A stretch of 23,838 nucleotides of DNA, taken from positions 35,109 to 58,946 of the forward strand of contig DLGF01000008.1 of assembly GCA_002482545.1 (NCBI GenBank), written 5' to 3'. Under the pieces are notes generated by a model. It ran no database searches. It saw nothing but the letters and a program-made list of their open reading frames with translations, and was not told where the DNA came from. This DNA is from Sporomusaceae bacterium UBA7701 (GTDB taxonomy: Bacteria; Bacillota; Negativicutes; Sporomusales; UBA7701). Positions 14,889 to 21,943 of the stretch are shown here, one piece after another (the first letter of the stretch is position 1; every line of letters starts with the position of its first letter). The position numbers were made by a program, and so were the translations under genes.

Positions 14889-14915
14889 AAAAGGGTGCGT
14901 TTTACGCACCCTTTT
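14889..14915. terminator. Bidirectional terminator between ytpB and the M20 peptidase gene
   Basis: AAAAGGGTGCG (14889-14899) pairs with CGCACCCTTTT (14905-14915) around a TTTTA loop, with A/T runs on both sides. It overlaps the stop codon of the minus-strand peptidase gene. Confidence 0.92.
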
Positions 14916-16035
14916 TCATCGTCGCCGCTGTTTTGATGAGCGCCAACACTAGTTCCGCCGTTTGATAAAGATCAATCTCTTTGATGAACTCGTCGGTGGT
15001 ATGGACCTTGCTCATCCCGGTGCCCAGAACCGCCGAGGGAACGCCGTAGGTATTGAAGAAGTTGGCGTCACTGCCGCCGCCGGTACCTTGGAGCGACATC
15101 GGCAGCCCGATGCTCTCGGCCGCCTGTCGGGCGAGGACAACCACCGGCATATCGTCGGTAAGCACATAGGGCCCGTAAGCCTTGCGTACGGTGATTTCAG
15201 CGGTCCCGCCGTTAGCGGCGACCACCCGTTCGAAGGTCTCGACCATGCACTTGGTCTGAGTTTCAAGCTTTTCCGCATTACGGCTGCGAGCCTCACAGGC
15301 TATTTCAACATAGTCGGGGACCACGTTGGTGGCGGTGCCGCCCTTGATGATCCCGACGTTGGCTGTCGTTTCGGGGTCGATACGGCCCTGCTTCAGTTCG
15401 GCCAAAGCCTTGCCGGCGACCACAATGGCGTTGACGCCTTCCTCGGGAGCCAAGCCTGCGTGGGCGGTTTTGCCGTGAACGATGACTTTAATGGCGTTTT
15501 GGCCGGGCGCGGCATTGATAATCTTCCCGGGAGAGCCGCTGGAGTCCAGCACATATCCGAAGTCGGCCTTGAGGCGTTGAGGATCGATGTTCTTCGAGCC
15601 GTTCAGGCCGCCTTCCTCAGCCACGGTGAAAACCACCTGAATATCGCCGTGGGGAATTTTTTGCTCCCGGATGATGCGTAGCGCTTCCAGAATCCCTGCG
15701 ACGCCGGACTTGTCGTCGCCGCCGAGGACGGTGTTTCCTGCGGAAGTTATGATGCCGTCCTTGAGAACCGGTTCCACACCTGCGCAAGGTTCCACGCAGT
15801 CCAAATGGGCGCTCAGCATGACGACCGGCGCCGCGGGCACGGTGCCCCGCAGGTAAGCAATGACATTGCCGGTATTGCCGCCTATCTTTTCTCCGACCTC
15901 GTCCTCGGAGACTTCAAACCCCATGTCAGCAAGCTTGGCCTTGACAACGTCGGCGACTTCGCGTTCCGCCCGGCTGGAACATTTGATTTTGACCAAATCA
16001 AAAAACTCAGCCAGCAATCTTTGTTGATTGATCAT
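14902..16035 (-). CDS. M20-family metallopeptidase, PepT-like, 377 aa
   Basis: A cytoplasmic zinc aminopeptidase of the peptidase T-like branch, acting on short peptides. Metal and catalytic residues are visible: H77 and D79 in SAHLDCVEPC, D107 in LGGDDKSGVAG (bridging), E140-E141 in VAEEGGLNGS, an aspartate in YVLDSSG, and a C-terminal histidine in SKVHTTDEFI. The dimerisation (lid) domain sits around residues 180-290 (HGKTAHAGLAPEEGVNAI). The length equals that of the family. The start at ATG 16035 has AGGAGG six bases upstream; the longer frame to 16176 lacks one. It is divergent from a UPF0180-like gene. Exact substrate specificity cannot be read from the sequence, so I give no symbol. 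Confidence 0.92.
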   Translation of the reverse strand: MINQQRLLAEFFDLVKIKCSSRAEREVADVVKAKLADMGFEVSEDEVGEKIGGNTGNVIAYLRGTVPAAPVVMLSAHLDCVEPCAGVEPVLKDGIITSAGNTVLGGDDKSGVAGILEALRIIREQKIPHGDIQVVFTVAEEGGLNGSKNIDPQRLKADFGYVLDSSGSPGKIINAAPGQNAIKVIVHGKTAHAGLAPEEGVNAIVVAGKALAELKQGRIDPETTANVGIIKGGTATNVVPDYVEIACEARSRNAEKLETQTKCMVETFERVVAANGGTAEITVRKAYGPYVLTDDMPVVVLARQAAESIGLPMSLQGTGGGSDANFFNTYGVPSAVLGTGMSKVHTTDEFIKEIDLYQTAELVLALIKTAATMKKGA

Positions 16036-16174
16036 AGTAGCCCTCCTGGATATATTCCTAAATATAAGTTCCGCCCGAGAGGCGCTTCTTCCTGCCTTCG
16101 GGGCTAAATTGCCGCATAATTTGGCCATTTCGCGAAAAAATAAAGGAAAGATCACCAGTGAGGTTACGGATGGC

Positions 16175-16483
16175 ATGGCAAAAACAGTAGCGTTAACACG
16201 GCCGAACGGGCAACTGGAAAACTATCTTAGGGCAAAAGGCTATAAAGTCGTTGGTCCTGTGGCGGCGAGCCGGCCCGGCTCCCATGTCGATGCCGTGCTC
16301 TATGGGGCGGACCCGGCTGAAAGTCCTCTGCAGCATAGCCTGATCGATGCGGACGGTCCGGCGGGTTGCCCGGAAATGGACGACACCGCGGAACCCGTAG
16401 GAATCGATGTCCGGGGAATGAGCCCGGAACAGGCGGCGTCCCTTTTGGAAGAGCGCCTCAGGCATCGCCACTGGCGCAGGTGA
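16175..16483 (+). CDS. UPF0180-like small protein, 102 aa
   Basis: The pattern of the UPF0180 family (Bacillus YkuS) is visible: MAKTVAL at the start, LENYLRAKGYKVVG, a variable part, VDAVLYGAD, then SLIDADG, and GMSPEQAASLLEERL at the end. It is longer than typical members (about 80 aa) because of an insert around residues 75-85 (GCPEMDDTAEPVGID). The function of the family is unknown. The ATG at 16175 is chosen by this alignment; the only ribosome-like sequence is GTGAGG, 11 bases upstream, so translation may be weak. It is divergent from the peptidase gene, convergent with dinB. A moderately supported assignment. Confidence 0.55.
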   Translation: MAKTVALTRPNGQLENYLRAKGYKVVGPVAASRPGSHVDAVLYGADPAESPLQHSLIDADGPAGCPEMDDTAEPVGIDVRGMSPEQAASLLEERLRHRHWRR

Positions 16484-16557
16484 CTGGCATCTGCCATATC
16501 GCCGCGTCGTTGCTCTGATATGCGGCAGCGGAATGGGTAACTGCCCGGAGTGGTTAC

Positions 16558-17721
16558 TCATTTTTTCATTTCGGGCAATAGCAGACGGCCGCGGGTGACG
16601 GCCGTTTCTCCGAAACGGTCCTTCAGTTTGTCAATGGTTTGGCATACTTTGAGGTGCTTGTCGTCTTCCAGGGAGAACAGGGACGTTTGACCGCCGTAGG
16701 GATGCAGGTTGGAAACAGTCACTCCCAATAAGCGGACCCCCTCGGCAAGCGGGACGGTGCCGAGAATGGCCTGCGCGGTTTCAAATATCGTATGATCGAG
16801 GAGGGTCGGTTCACCGAGGGTGCGGCTGCGGGTTATCGTCCTAAACGACGCGAAGCGCATTTTTACGGTGATGGTACGTCCGGACAAGCCTGACTGCCGC
16901 AATCGCCGGCACACCTTTTGCGTCAAGGCAAGCAGGATGGTTTCAAGTTCTTCCGGCGAATGTAAATCTTCCTCGAAAGTTACTTCGTTCCCGATGGATT
17001 TGGGGTCGTGATCGGGGATAACCGGCCGATCGTCCAGTCCCAGGGCCAAGTTGCGCAAGGGTTCGGCGGAGTTGCCGAAATGCTTGGCCAGCACTCCCAT
17101 GTCTATTCGGGCGAGTTGGCCGATGGTGCTGACTCCTAAACTCTGGAGGAGGTTCGCCGATTTCCCGCCTATTCCCCAAAGCCGGGAAACGGGGATATCT
17201 TTTAGAAAAGCTTGTTCCTGACCCGGGCGGACTACTACCAGTCCGTCGGGTTTTTTCCAATCTGAAGCCAGTTTGGCCAGAAACTTATTGGGGGCTACGC
17301 CGGCCGACGCGGTGAGCTCCAGTTCGTCGCGGATGCGCTGCTTAATTTTTCGGGCAATTTCCGGCGGGTCGGAGTACAGCCATTCCATTCCGGACACGTC
17401 GAGAAAGGCTTCATCCAGTGATAAAGGCTCGACCGCGGGGGAAAAATCAGCTAAAATGCGGCGGATATCAGCGGCGACCTTCCCGTACTTACGGTGGTTG
17501 CCGGGCAGATAAATCCCGTGAGGGCAGCGGCGGCGGGCCTCCGACATCGGCATGGCCGAGTGCACGCCGTAGCGCCGGGCTTCATAGGATGCCGTCGACA
17601 CCACTCCCCGCCGCCCCAGGCCGCCGACAATAACGGGTTGCCCGTGAAGCTTCGGATTGTCCCGTTGCTCTACCGCAGCGAAAAAAGCATCCATATCAAT
17701 ATGTATAATCCAACGCTGCAT
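16558..17721 (-). CDS. dinB: DNA polymerase IV (Y-family), 387 aa
   Basis: A low-fidelity translesion polymerase that extends primers across damaged bases. Palm motifs carry the metal-binding residues: D9 in HIDMDAFFA and D103-E104 in LSLDEAFLD. The finger segment YEARRYGV, the helix-hairpin-helix region (LWGIGGKSANLLQSLGVSTIGQLA) and the little-finger domain follow in order. Near residue 345 QTSLF matches the beta-clamp-binding motif, as expected, though it is followed by about 40 further residues. The length is close to the family's (350-410). GGCGGTGA precedes the ATG at 17721. It is a single gene with a LexA box inside its promoter, so it should be SOS-induced. Confidence 0.96.
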   Translation of the reverse strand: MQRWIIHIDMDAFFAAVEQRDNPKLHGQPVIVGGLGRRGVVSTASYEARRYGVHSAMPMSEARRRCPHGIYLPGNHRKYGKVAADIRRILADFSPAVEPLSLDEAFLDVSGMEWLYSDPPEIARKIKQRIRDELELTASAGVAPNKFLAKLASDWKKPDGLVVVRPGQEQAFLKDIPVSRLWGIGGKSANLLQSLGVSTIGQLARIDMGVLAKHFGNSAEPLRNLALGLDDRPVIPDHDPKSIGNEVTFEEDLHSPEELETILLALTQKVCRRLRQSGLSGRTITVKMRFASFRTITRSRTLGEPTLLDHTIFETAQAILGTVPLAEGVRLLGVTVSNLHPYGGQTSLFSLEDDKHLKVCQTIDKLKDRFGETAVTRGRLLLPEMKK

Positions 17722-17786
17722 ATTTCACCGCCATAAGAAAAAATCCACACCCATTTAAACCGTGGTGTGAACGAGTTGTTATCTTT

Positions 17787-17815
17787 ATATTAGAACAAAT
17801 GTTCTTACCTGTAAA
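17787..17815 (-). promoter_or_regulatory. dinB promoter with LexA (SOS) box
   Basis: On the minus strand TTTACA (17810-17815) and TAATAT (17787-17792) are spaced by exactly 17 bases. The spacer contains GAAC-AAAT-GTTC (17793-17804), a perfect GAAC-N4-GTTC dyad like the Bacillus-type SOS box. LexA bound here would cover the promoter between -35 and -10. It lies 66-95 bases upstream of dinB. Confidence 0.85.
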
Positions 17816-17820
17816 GGCAT

Positions 17821-18066
17821 TTACGAGATGAAAAAATCATGTCCGCCAAGTGAAGATTTGGGGACAGTTATTGGGTCCAACGCCTGAAAACGCGTTGTTT
17901 CCAGCGCTATCCGCTCATCTCTGAGCTTTTGGATCTGGGCTTGCAGGACACTCTGGGTGTACCCGAAGTTGTCCAGCCTGGCGACAGCGCTCTCTAATTC
18001 TTTGATTCTTTGGTCATAGGCTTTATAGAGTTCTACGATTTCCAGCCCGCTTTTTACATACACCAT
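17821..18066 (-). CDS. Hypothetical coiled-coil protein, 81 aa
   Basis: I do not recognise a family. It is mostly helical: residues 5-60 contain repeated heptad-like hydrophobics with charged residues (YKAYDQRIKELESAVARLDN, then VLQAQIQKLRDERIALETTR), which suggests a coiled coil and oligomerisation. The last 20 residues (DPITVPKSSLGGHDFFIS) are not helical. There are no cysteines and no signal peptide. GCGGGGT precedes the ATG at 18066 at an acceptable distance, and TATAAT (18093-18098) may be its -10. It stops just before the dinB promoter; read-through into dinB is possible, as no terminator is seen. Confidence 0.55.
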   Translation of the reverse strand: MVYVKSGLEIVELYKAYDQRIKELESAVARLDNFGYTQSVLQAQIQKLRDERIALETTRFQALDPITVPKSSLGGHDFFIS

Positions 18067-18179
18067 ACTTTACCCCGCTTTTACCGTGGTCGATTATAGG
18101 TTAACCCCAAGCGCGGATAAATATAACCGGTCAAAGCAATTTTGGGCCGGGAAAAGAAACTTTTAACCGGGCAAGTGCA

Positions 18180-18251
18180 TCACCGGTGCCGCCAGGCCCA
18201 CCAGTTCGCTATCACGGCGCCCACCGTAAGGAGCGCGAAGATTTCCATCAT
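18180..18251 (-). CDS. Possible 23-aa membrane peptide
   Basis: The frame reads MMEIFALLTVGAVIANWWAW then RHR and stop: one hydrophobic helix with aromatic residues and a positive C-terminal end, typical of a single-span small membrane protein with the basic end inside. A very strong GGGGGAGGGGG ribosome sequence lies just before the ATG at 18251. A promoter-like pair stands about 50 bases upstream, and an AAAAG/CTTTT stem (about 18149-18172) follows. Nothing in it names a function; small spore, transport-subunit or toxin peptides of this build are known. The strong ribosome site is the main argument that it is real. Confidence 0.42.
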   Translation of the reverse strand: MMEIFALLTVGAVIANWWAWRHR

Positions 18252-18300
18252 CAGCCCCCTCCCCCGCTAACAGATATTGGTATTTCATCAACTCATCTAG

Positions 18301-18329
18301 ATTATCGTAGTAGACATGGCTTTACTTAA
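18301..18329 (-). promoter_or_regulatory. Putative promoter for the 23-aa peptide
   Basis: On the minus strand GATAAT (18301-18306) lies 17 bases after TTAAGT (18324-18329). The -10 matches five of six positions, the -35 only three. The surrounding stretch 18252-18446 is A/T-rich and holds no other gene. Confidence 0.35.
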
Positions 18330-18446
18330 CACCTTTTTCAAAAAATGTCGATTTTAGTCAGAGGGGCTAATCACGCCAATCGCGCCGTGGGATTGTTGAG
18401 AGAGGTTATTTACATAAGATAAAATGATGGCAGCCGCAATAAACAA

Positions 18447-18474
18447 GGACTGTCTACCGCCAGGTAAACAGTCC
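18447..18474 (-). terminator. Terminator after the 61-aa gene
   Basis: GGACTGT and ACAGTCC (18447-18453, 18468-18474) form the base of a stem that continues with TACC/GGTA around GCCA. On the minus strand TTGTTTATT follows. It lies 22 bases after the stop of the gene at 18496-18681. Confidence 0.7.
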
Positions 18475-18495
18475 GCATGATCCAATGAAAATCCT

Positions 18496-18681
18496 TCAGC
18501 CCGATTGGCGGATGTAGCCGGAAGCATCGCCGTTCAGGATATACATATCGATTTTTCCGTCGGAATTCTTTTTCAAGACTAGTCGCCCGCCAACGGAGCC
18601 TTTTTCGATATTGAAATAGATTTTGTTGTCAAAGGTATCCCAGCGCACCGCGCCACCATATTTCAACTCCGGAATATTCAT
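18496..18681 (-). CDS. Hypothetical protein, 61 aa
   Basis: I do not recognise a family. The small protein is rich in Gly, Asp, Lys and aromatic residues, with a likely all-beta pattern: KYGGAVRWDTFDNKIYFNIE, then RLVLKKNSDGKIDMYILNGD, ending GYIRQSG. There is no signal peptide. GGGAGG lies a few bases before the ATG at 18681, a TATAAT (18725-18730) upstream may be its -10, and a clear terminator follows. It therefore forms a complete one-gene unit and is probably real. Confidence 0.6.
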   Translation of the reverse strand: MNIPELKYGGAVRWDTFDNKIYFNIEKGSVGGRLVLKKNSDGKIDMYILNGDASGYIRQSG

Positions 18682-18827
18682 ATTCCAACCTCCCTGTCCG
18701 CTGCGTCAACCGGTGATAAGTTTAATTATAGCGGGAGGGCCGGAACCCCTTGAAACTTTGGTACCTATTCCCTGGGGCTCAGGTCCCAATTTCATCGGGG
18801 CGAAAAAAGCGGGAAAAGGCTCAGCCC

Positions 18828-18856
18828 TTGCGGCATAGGCGGGAAAGTGATATCCT
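18828..18856 (+). promoter_or_regulatory. Putative promoter of the HD phosphohydrolase gene
   Basis: TTGCGG (18828-18833) and TATCCT (18851-18856) are spaced by exactly 17 bases, 32 bases before the start codon. Each hexamer deviates from consensus at two positions. Confidence 0.5.
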
Positions 18857-18888
18857 GACCTGGGAACGCGGCCCAAGGAGGTGGCGAG

Positions 18889-19647
18889 ATGGACTTGATT
18901 AACTTGAGGAAGATCCAGGCCTGGTTTGATTCCTATGTCAGCGGGTATTACACAAGGGATGCTGATGTAGCGCCGCTGATTCAGCTGAAAGAAGAGCACA
19001 GCCGGCTTGTAGCCCGGCACGCGCGGGAGCTTTCGGGTTCACTGGGCCTGGAAGAAGGCGAGGTACGCCTGGCGGAGGCGCTCGGACTTTGCCACGATGT
19101 CGGCCGTTTTAAACAGGCTGCCCTATATCGGACCTTTAAAGACAAGGACTCGGTCGATCACGGCCGGCTTGGAGCGGACGAATTGCGAGCGGCCGGCCTT
19201 GCCGGAGAATTTGGACCGGAAGAATGGGACCTGTTTCTGTTTGCCGTCACCTGGCACAACGCGGCCAGTGTTCCGGCCCAGCCAAGGGAAAAATGGAACC
19301 TGTTCGCTAAAATCATTCGTGATGCGGATAAACTGGATATTTACCGGGTATTGCCGCCGAAGCCGGAATCCGACGGCTGCACTCCGGCCATCCTGGAGGC
19401 GGCGGTCGCCGGGCACCTGCTGCGGTACGAAGATTTAAGGACCGGCGACGACAAAAAACTGATCATGCTTAACTGGGTCTATGACATCAACTTCCCCTGG
19501 ACGATACGGCAGGTCCTTGCCGAGGGTTATTGGGAACGTCTATGGGCGGCACTGCCTCCCGGCACGGCCGTCTCGAACTTCCGCAGCCGGGTGGAGGGAC
19601 ATATCGCGAAAAAGCTAGAGACGTGTCGGGAAAAAGTGAGCGTCTAG
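18889..19647 (+). CDS. HD-domain metal-dependent phosphohydrolase, 252 aa
   Basis: A soluble stand-alone HD protein. Metal ligands are visible in order: H44 (LVARHAREL), H69-D70 (LCHDVGR), H91 (DSVDHGRLG), H123 (VTWHNA) and D145 (IRDADKLD). This H...HD...H...D order is that of the HD superfamily, whose members cleave phosphate from nucleotides or related compounds; the substrate here is not predictable. The C-terminal 80 residues are helical (WVYDINFPWTIRQVLAEGYW). It has AAGGAGGT before the ATG at 18889 and a promoter-like pair just upstream. No obvious operon partner follows. It differs from the HD-GYP proteins, as it has no GYP motif. Confidence 0.85.
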   Translation: MDLINLRKIQAWFDSYVSGYYTRDADVAPLIQLKEEHSRLVARHARELSGSLGLEEGEVRLAEALGLCHDVGRFKQAALYRTFKDKDSVDHGRLGADELRAAGLAGEFGPEEWDLFLFAVTWHNAASVPAQPREKWNLFAKIIRDADKLDIYRVLPPKPESDGCTPAILEAAVAGHLLRYEDLRTGDDKKLIMLNWVYDINFPWTIRQVLAEGYWERLWAALPPGTAVSNFRSRVEGHIAKKLETCREKVSV

Positions 19648-19759
19648 GGACAGAAGTGATCCGATTCGCACGCATGCCTGTCCCGAATGGTTCATATTAG
19701 CGGGAATCAGAAGGATCCCCAAAGCGCCAATAAGGACAAAGCTTGGGTGATTAAGGGGT

Positions 19760-19775
19760 TGGCACAGTTTTTGCT
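19760..19775 (+). promoter_or_regulatory. Sigma-54 (-24/-12) promoter
   Basis: TGGCAC (19760-19765), five bases, TTGCT (19771-19775). Against YTGGCACGRNNNTTGCW the site with its preceding T deviates at one position only. GG (19761-19762) and GC (19773-19774) have the required 12-base spacing. It lies in intergenic DNA about 115 bases after the HD gene. A GGGACAG/CTGTCCC inverted repeat at 19647-19653 and 19678-19684, about 100 bases upstream, might be an activator site. Confidence 0.7.
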
Positions 19776-19785
19776 ATATAGAATA

Positions 19786-19857
19786 GCGTACTTCCAACCA
19801 CCCCCTTTGCGCTCACAGTAACGTGGCAAGATAGCGTCTGTGAGCCCTTTTTCTTTT
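19786..19857 (+). ncRNA. Predicted sigma-54-dependent small RNA, about 70 nt
   Basis: From the -12 element transcription should start near 19786. No gene follows; instead a terminator ends at about 19857. The predicted transcript has an unpaired 5' part with a C-rich stretch (CCAACCACCCCCUUU, 19793-19807) that could pair with Shine-Dalgarno sequences, then the terminator stem with a 19-base loop. The heptamer ATAGCGT occurs at 19783-19789 and again in the loop (19831-19837). The remaining part of the gene-free stretch 19648-20028 holds only the tRNA terminator. This is a prediction from signals alone; I know no matching RNA family. Confidence 0.5.
19811..19857 (+). terminator. Terminator of the small RNA
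   Basis: GCTCACAG (19811-19818) pairs perfectly with CTGTGAGC (19838-19845), followed by CC and a T-rich tail (TTTTTCTTTTT). The 19-base loop is longer than usual. Confidence 0.7.
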
Positions 19858-19986
19858 TATGCAAGCCTTGCTCGCCGCGGTCGGCCGGTTCCAAGCAAGG
19901 GGCTTCCAGCGGGTCTTATTTATCGTTCGGGCCGCAGCCGTCGGGCAAGATTAGTGCTGCGCAAAGAAAAGTTCCGGAAAACCAAA

Positions 19987-20015
19987 AGGCGCCTACCTGA
20001 AAAAGGTAAGCGCCT
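19987..20015 (-). terminator. Terminator of the tRNA-Ser operon
   Basis: On the minus strand AGGCGC and GCGCCT, continued by TACC/GGTA, enclose a T-rich loop and are followed by TTTGGTTTT. It begins 14 bases after the CCA end of tRNA-Ser(GCT). Confidence 0.8.
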
Positions 20016-20028
20016 CAGTGTTTATTTG

Positions 20029-20119
20029 TGGCGGAGTGGGTGGGATTTGAACCCACGCTAGGGTTACCCCTACTAACGATTTAGCAAACCGTCCTCTTCA
20101 GCCACTTGAGTACCACTCC
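20029..20119 (-). tRNA. tRNA-Ser (anticodon GCT)
   Basis: Reads AGC/AGU serine codons. The acceptor stem GGAGTGG pairs with CCACTCC; discriminator G and CCA are encoded (20029-20032). The anticodon loop TTGCTAA lies at 20081-20087 with GCT at 20083-20085. GGTTCAAATCC forms the T-loop, and the long variable arm is typical of tRNA-Ser. It is the second gene of a tandem pair. Confidence 0.95.
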
Positions 20120-20166
20120 GTAGCTACGCGGCGTTATCTCAGCCATTCCCTGCCGCCTGAGAAAGT

Positions 20167-20255
20167 TGGCGGAGGGGGTGGGATTCGAACCCACGGTCCC
20201 TTGCGGGATCACTGGTTTTCAAGACCAGCTCCATAAACCACTCGGACACCCCTCC
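20167..20255 (-). tRNA. tRNA-Ser (anticodon TGA)
   Basis: Reads UCN serine codons. The acceptor stem GGAGGGG/CCCCTCC, discriminator G and an encoded CCA (20167-20169) are present. The anticodon loop CTTGAAA is at 20217-20223 with TGA at 20219-20221, flanked by a perfect CTGGT/ACCAG stem. The long variable arm (GATCCCGCAAGGGACC) is a serine hallmark. It is the first gene of the pair, behind a strong promoter. Confidence 0.96.
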
Positions 20256-20273
20256 GTGTCCGGCACATATTGT

Positions 20274-20303
20274 ATTATAGCAAAAGGGTCAACACCTTGT
20301 CAA
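20274..20303 (-). promoter_or_regulatory. Strong promoter of the tRNA-Ser pair
   Basis: On the minus strand perfect TTGACA (20298-20303) and perfect TATAAT (20274-20279) are 18 bases apart. The -10 ends 18 bases before the tRNA 5' end. Confidence 0.85.
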
Positions 20304-20378
20304 TAAAGGGACTATGGGAATTTCGCCTAAGGTGGTGGACGGATTGGGACAGGTGAAAGTCCTGGGAAGAAAGGATGA

Positions 20379-20402
20379 GGGAGCAGCGCTTGGGCTGCTC
20401 CC
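20379..20402 (-). other. Hairpin downstream of the GltB-like gene
   Basis: GGGAGCAGC (20379-20387) pairs perfectly with GCTGCTCCC (20394-20402) around a six-base loop. It lies 65 bases after the stop of the GltB-like gene. No T-run follows closely, so it may be a weak terminator or an mRNA-end stem. Confidence 0.45.
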
Positions 20403-20466
20403 GGAGCGGAATGGCTGACGGCGGTAATCGCCCGTAAGTATCCGGGCCTGTTGCCACAGCAGACCC

Positions 20467-21879
20467 TTATTGCTGCCACATAGGAGGCGACTGCTCTTCT
20501 CGCATAGCCGGTTGCCGCCGCTCATGGCGATTTTCCTCCTTTGCCTGGCGGCGGGGGCTTCCGGCGTAGCGGATGCCTGCCATTTCGGCCAAGTCCCGGT
20601 CGACGGCCACCAAATCGCTACGATTCAGCTCGCTCACGGCATTTTTGCCAATTGCCTGCACCGCCAGCTTCATCTCCGCAACGCAGGAATTCAGGAAATT
20701 GGCCAAGTGGCCTGCGGCCTTATCCACGTCGACTTTGTCGTTTAGTTTGCCGCGATACAAGGCTATCTGCACGGGGGGAGCCTGGGGCAGCGCCTTGACG
20801 ATCTGGCTCTGAAGCGCCGCGATCAATGCCACTGTTCCTATATAGACGGCATCGGCGCCAAGCGCGAGGGCCTTCAGAAACTGTCCGGGGGTGACCAGCC
20901 CGCCGGTGATGATCAGGGTGAACCGTTCCCGCAGCCCATTTTCCGTTAACCAGTCCACCGCTCTTACCAGGGAATGAAGGGTCGGCAGGCCAACGTCATC
21001 TTCGAGGGTGGGCGGGGCGGAAGAGGTGCCGCCTTCGGAACCGTCGATGACGATATAATCGGCCTGAGTCTGCGCAATAACGGCAAGCTCGTATTCAATA
21101 TAGTCGCTGCCGGCAATTTTCACGCCCACCGGCACATCATACTGCTCTTTCATGGAATTGACCATTTGGATAATATCCCGGGTGGTTTCTTTGCCCGGCA
21201 TCCGGGCCTTGACCGCCGTATCCTGCCCTTTTTCAAGCTGCCAGGCGTCCCGGAGGTGCTCGCCGATGGTATTGGCGGCGATGGGTTCTTCCACGGCCCC
21301 GCCCCAGGCGCCTTGTCCCAACTGGATTTCGATGGCGTCCAGCCGGCCCAACTGCTCGGGGCCGCTGAGCCAGCCGCCCCGGTTATACTGGCCGATGAGG
21401 TATCTGGCGTTTTCCCGTTCTTCGTCGGTTACCGCCGACTCGCCGGTGTTCGTGGCGGTTCCGGCCGTGGAAGCTCCTTTGGCCAGGGCGGTTTTCATCT
21501 GAAGGCTGAGGGAGCCGCCATAGGACATGCCGGTGATCAGGATCGGAATATCCAGGGCCAGCGGCCGTTTGGCGGACGGCCCGATGACGGTTTTGGCGCT
21601 GATCTCCGATGTGCTGCGGGTGGGGAGTTCAAACAACTGTCTGGGGGTGAGCAATATTTTGTCCCAGGGCGACAGAACCACGGGACTGCCCAAGGGACGG
21701 GTGATTTCCGTACCCAGTTCGGCCCGGATACCGGCTTCAATAATGGCCCGGGGGGTCATTTTTTCGGCAACGGTGGCCATTAGAAAGGGGTTATCCGCGT
21801 AATCTTCGGTGAACATCTTCGCGGTAGCTTCATCGAACATAGGGTCGAACAATTTCATCAGCATCCAACTCATCAACAT
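20467..21879 (-). CDS. GltB-like FMN-binding glutamate synthase family protein, 470 aa
   Basis: It resembles the FMN-binding (beta/alpha)8 domain of glutamate synthase: ITGMSYGGSLS, TGESAVTDEER, GQGAWGGAVE, VGVKIAG, VIDGSEGGTSSAPP and the phosphate-binding GGLVTPGQFLKALALGADAVYIG. The glutamine amidotransferase domain and the C-terminal beta-helix are absent. In the segment where full-length GltB has its 3Fe-4S cysteines, this protein reads IVKALPQAPPVQIALYRG and has only one later cysteine (NFLNSCVAEM), so the cluster is missing. Electron source and reaction are therefore uncertain. The tail (QAKEENRHERRQPAMREEQ) is polar. The ATG at 21879 follows GGAGG by seven bases; the longer frame to 22032 is not supported. 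A single gene behind the glycosyltransferase on the same strand. Confidence 0.85.
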   Translation of the reverse strand: MLMSWMLMKLFDPMFDEATAKMFTEDYADNPFLMATVAEKMTPRAIIEAGIRAELGTEITRPLGSPVVLSPWDKILLTPRQLFELPTRSTSEISAKTVIGPSAKRPLALDIPILITGMSYGGSLSLQMKTALAKGASTAGTATNTGESAVTDEERENARYLIGQYNRGGWLSGPEQLGRLDAIEIQLGQGAWGGAVEEPIAANTIGEHLRDAWQLEKGQDTAVKARMPGKETTRDIIQMVNSMKEQYDVPVGVKIAGSDYIEYELAVIAQTQADYIVIDGSEGGTSSAPPTLEDDVGLPTLHSLVRAVDWLTENGLRERFTLIITGGLVTPGQFLKALALGADAVYIGTVALIAALQSQIVKALPQAPPVQIALYRGKLNDKVDVDKAAGHLANFLNSCVAEMKLAVQAIGKNAVSELNRSDLVAVDRDLAEMAGIRYAGSPRRQAKEENRHERRQPAMREEQSPPMWQQ

Positions 21880-21943
21880 GGGCAAACCTCCTTCGGCGTC
21901 GTCTCTCAGATAGTGTTGCATCCTTTGCCTGTTTTTAATCCGC

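Noticed and set aside
14962..15681. Long plus-strand frame (239 codons)
   Set aside because: Antisense to the M20 peptidase gene.
19840..20061. Plus-strand frame ending in WRSGWDLNPR
   Set aside because: It starts inside the terminator and ends antisense to tRNA-Ser; this ending is a well-known artefact of reading the opposite strand of a tRNA.
20974..21783. Long plus-strand frame (269 codons)
   Set aside because: Lies wholly opposite the GltB-like gene, whose motifs are clear; Gly-rich composition typical of an antisense shadow.
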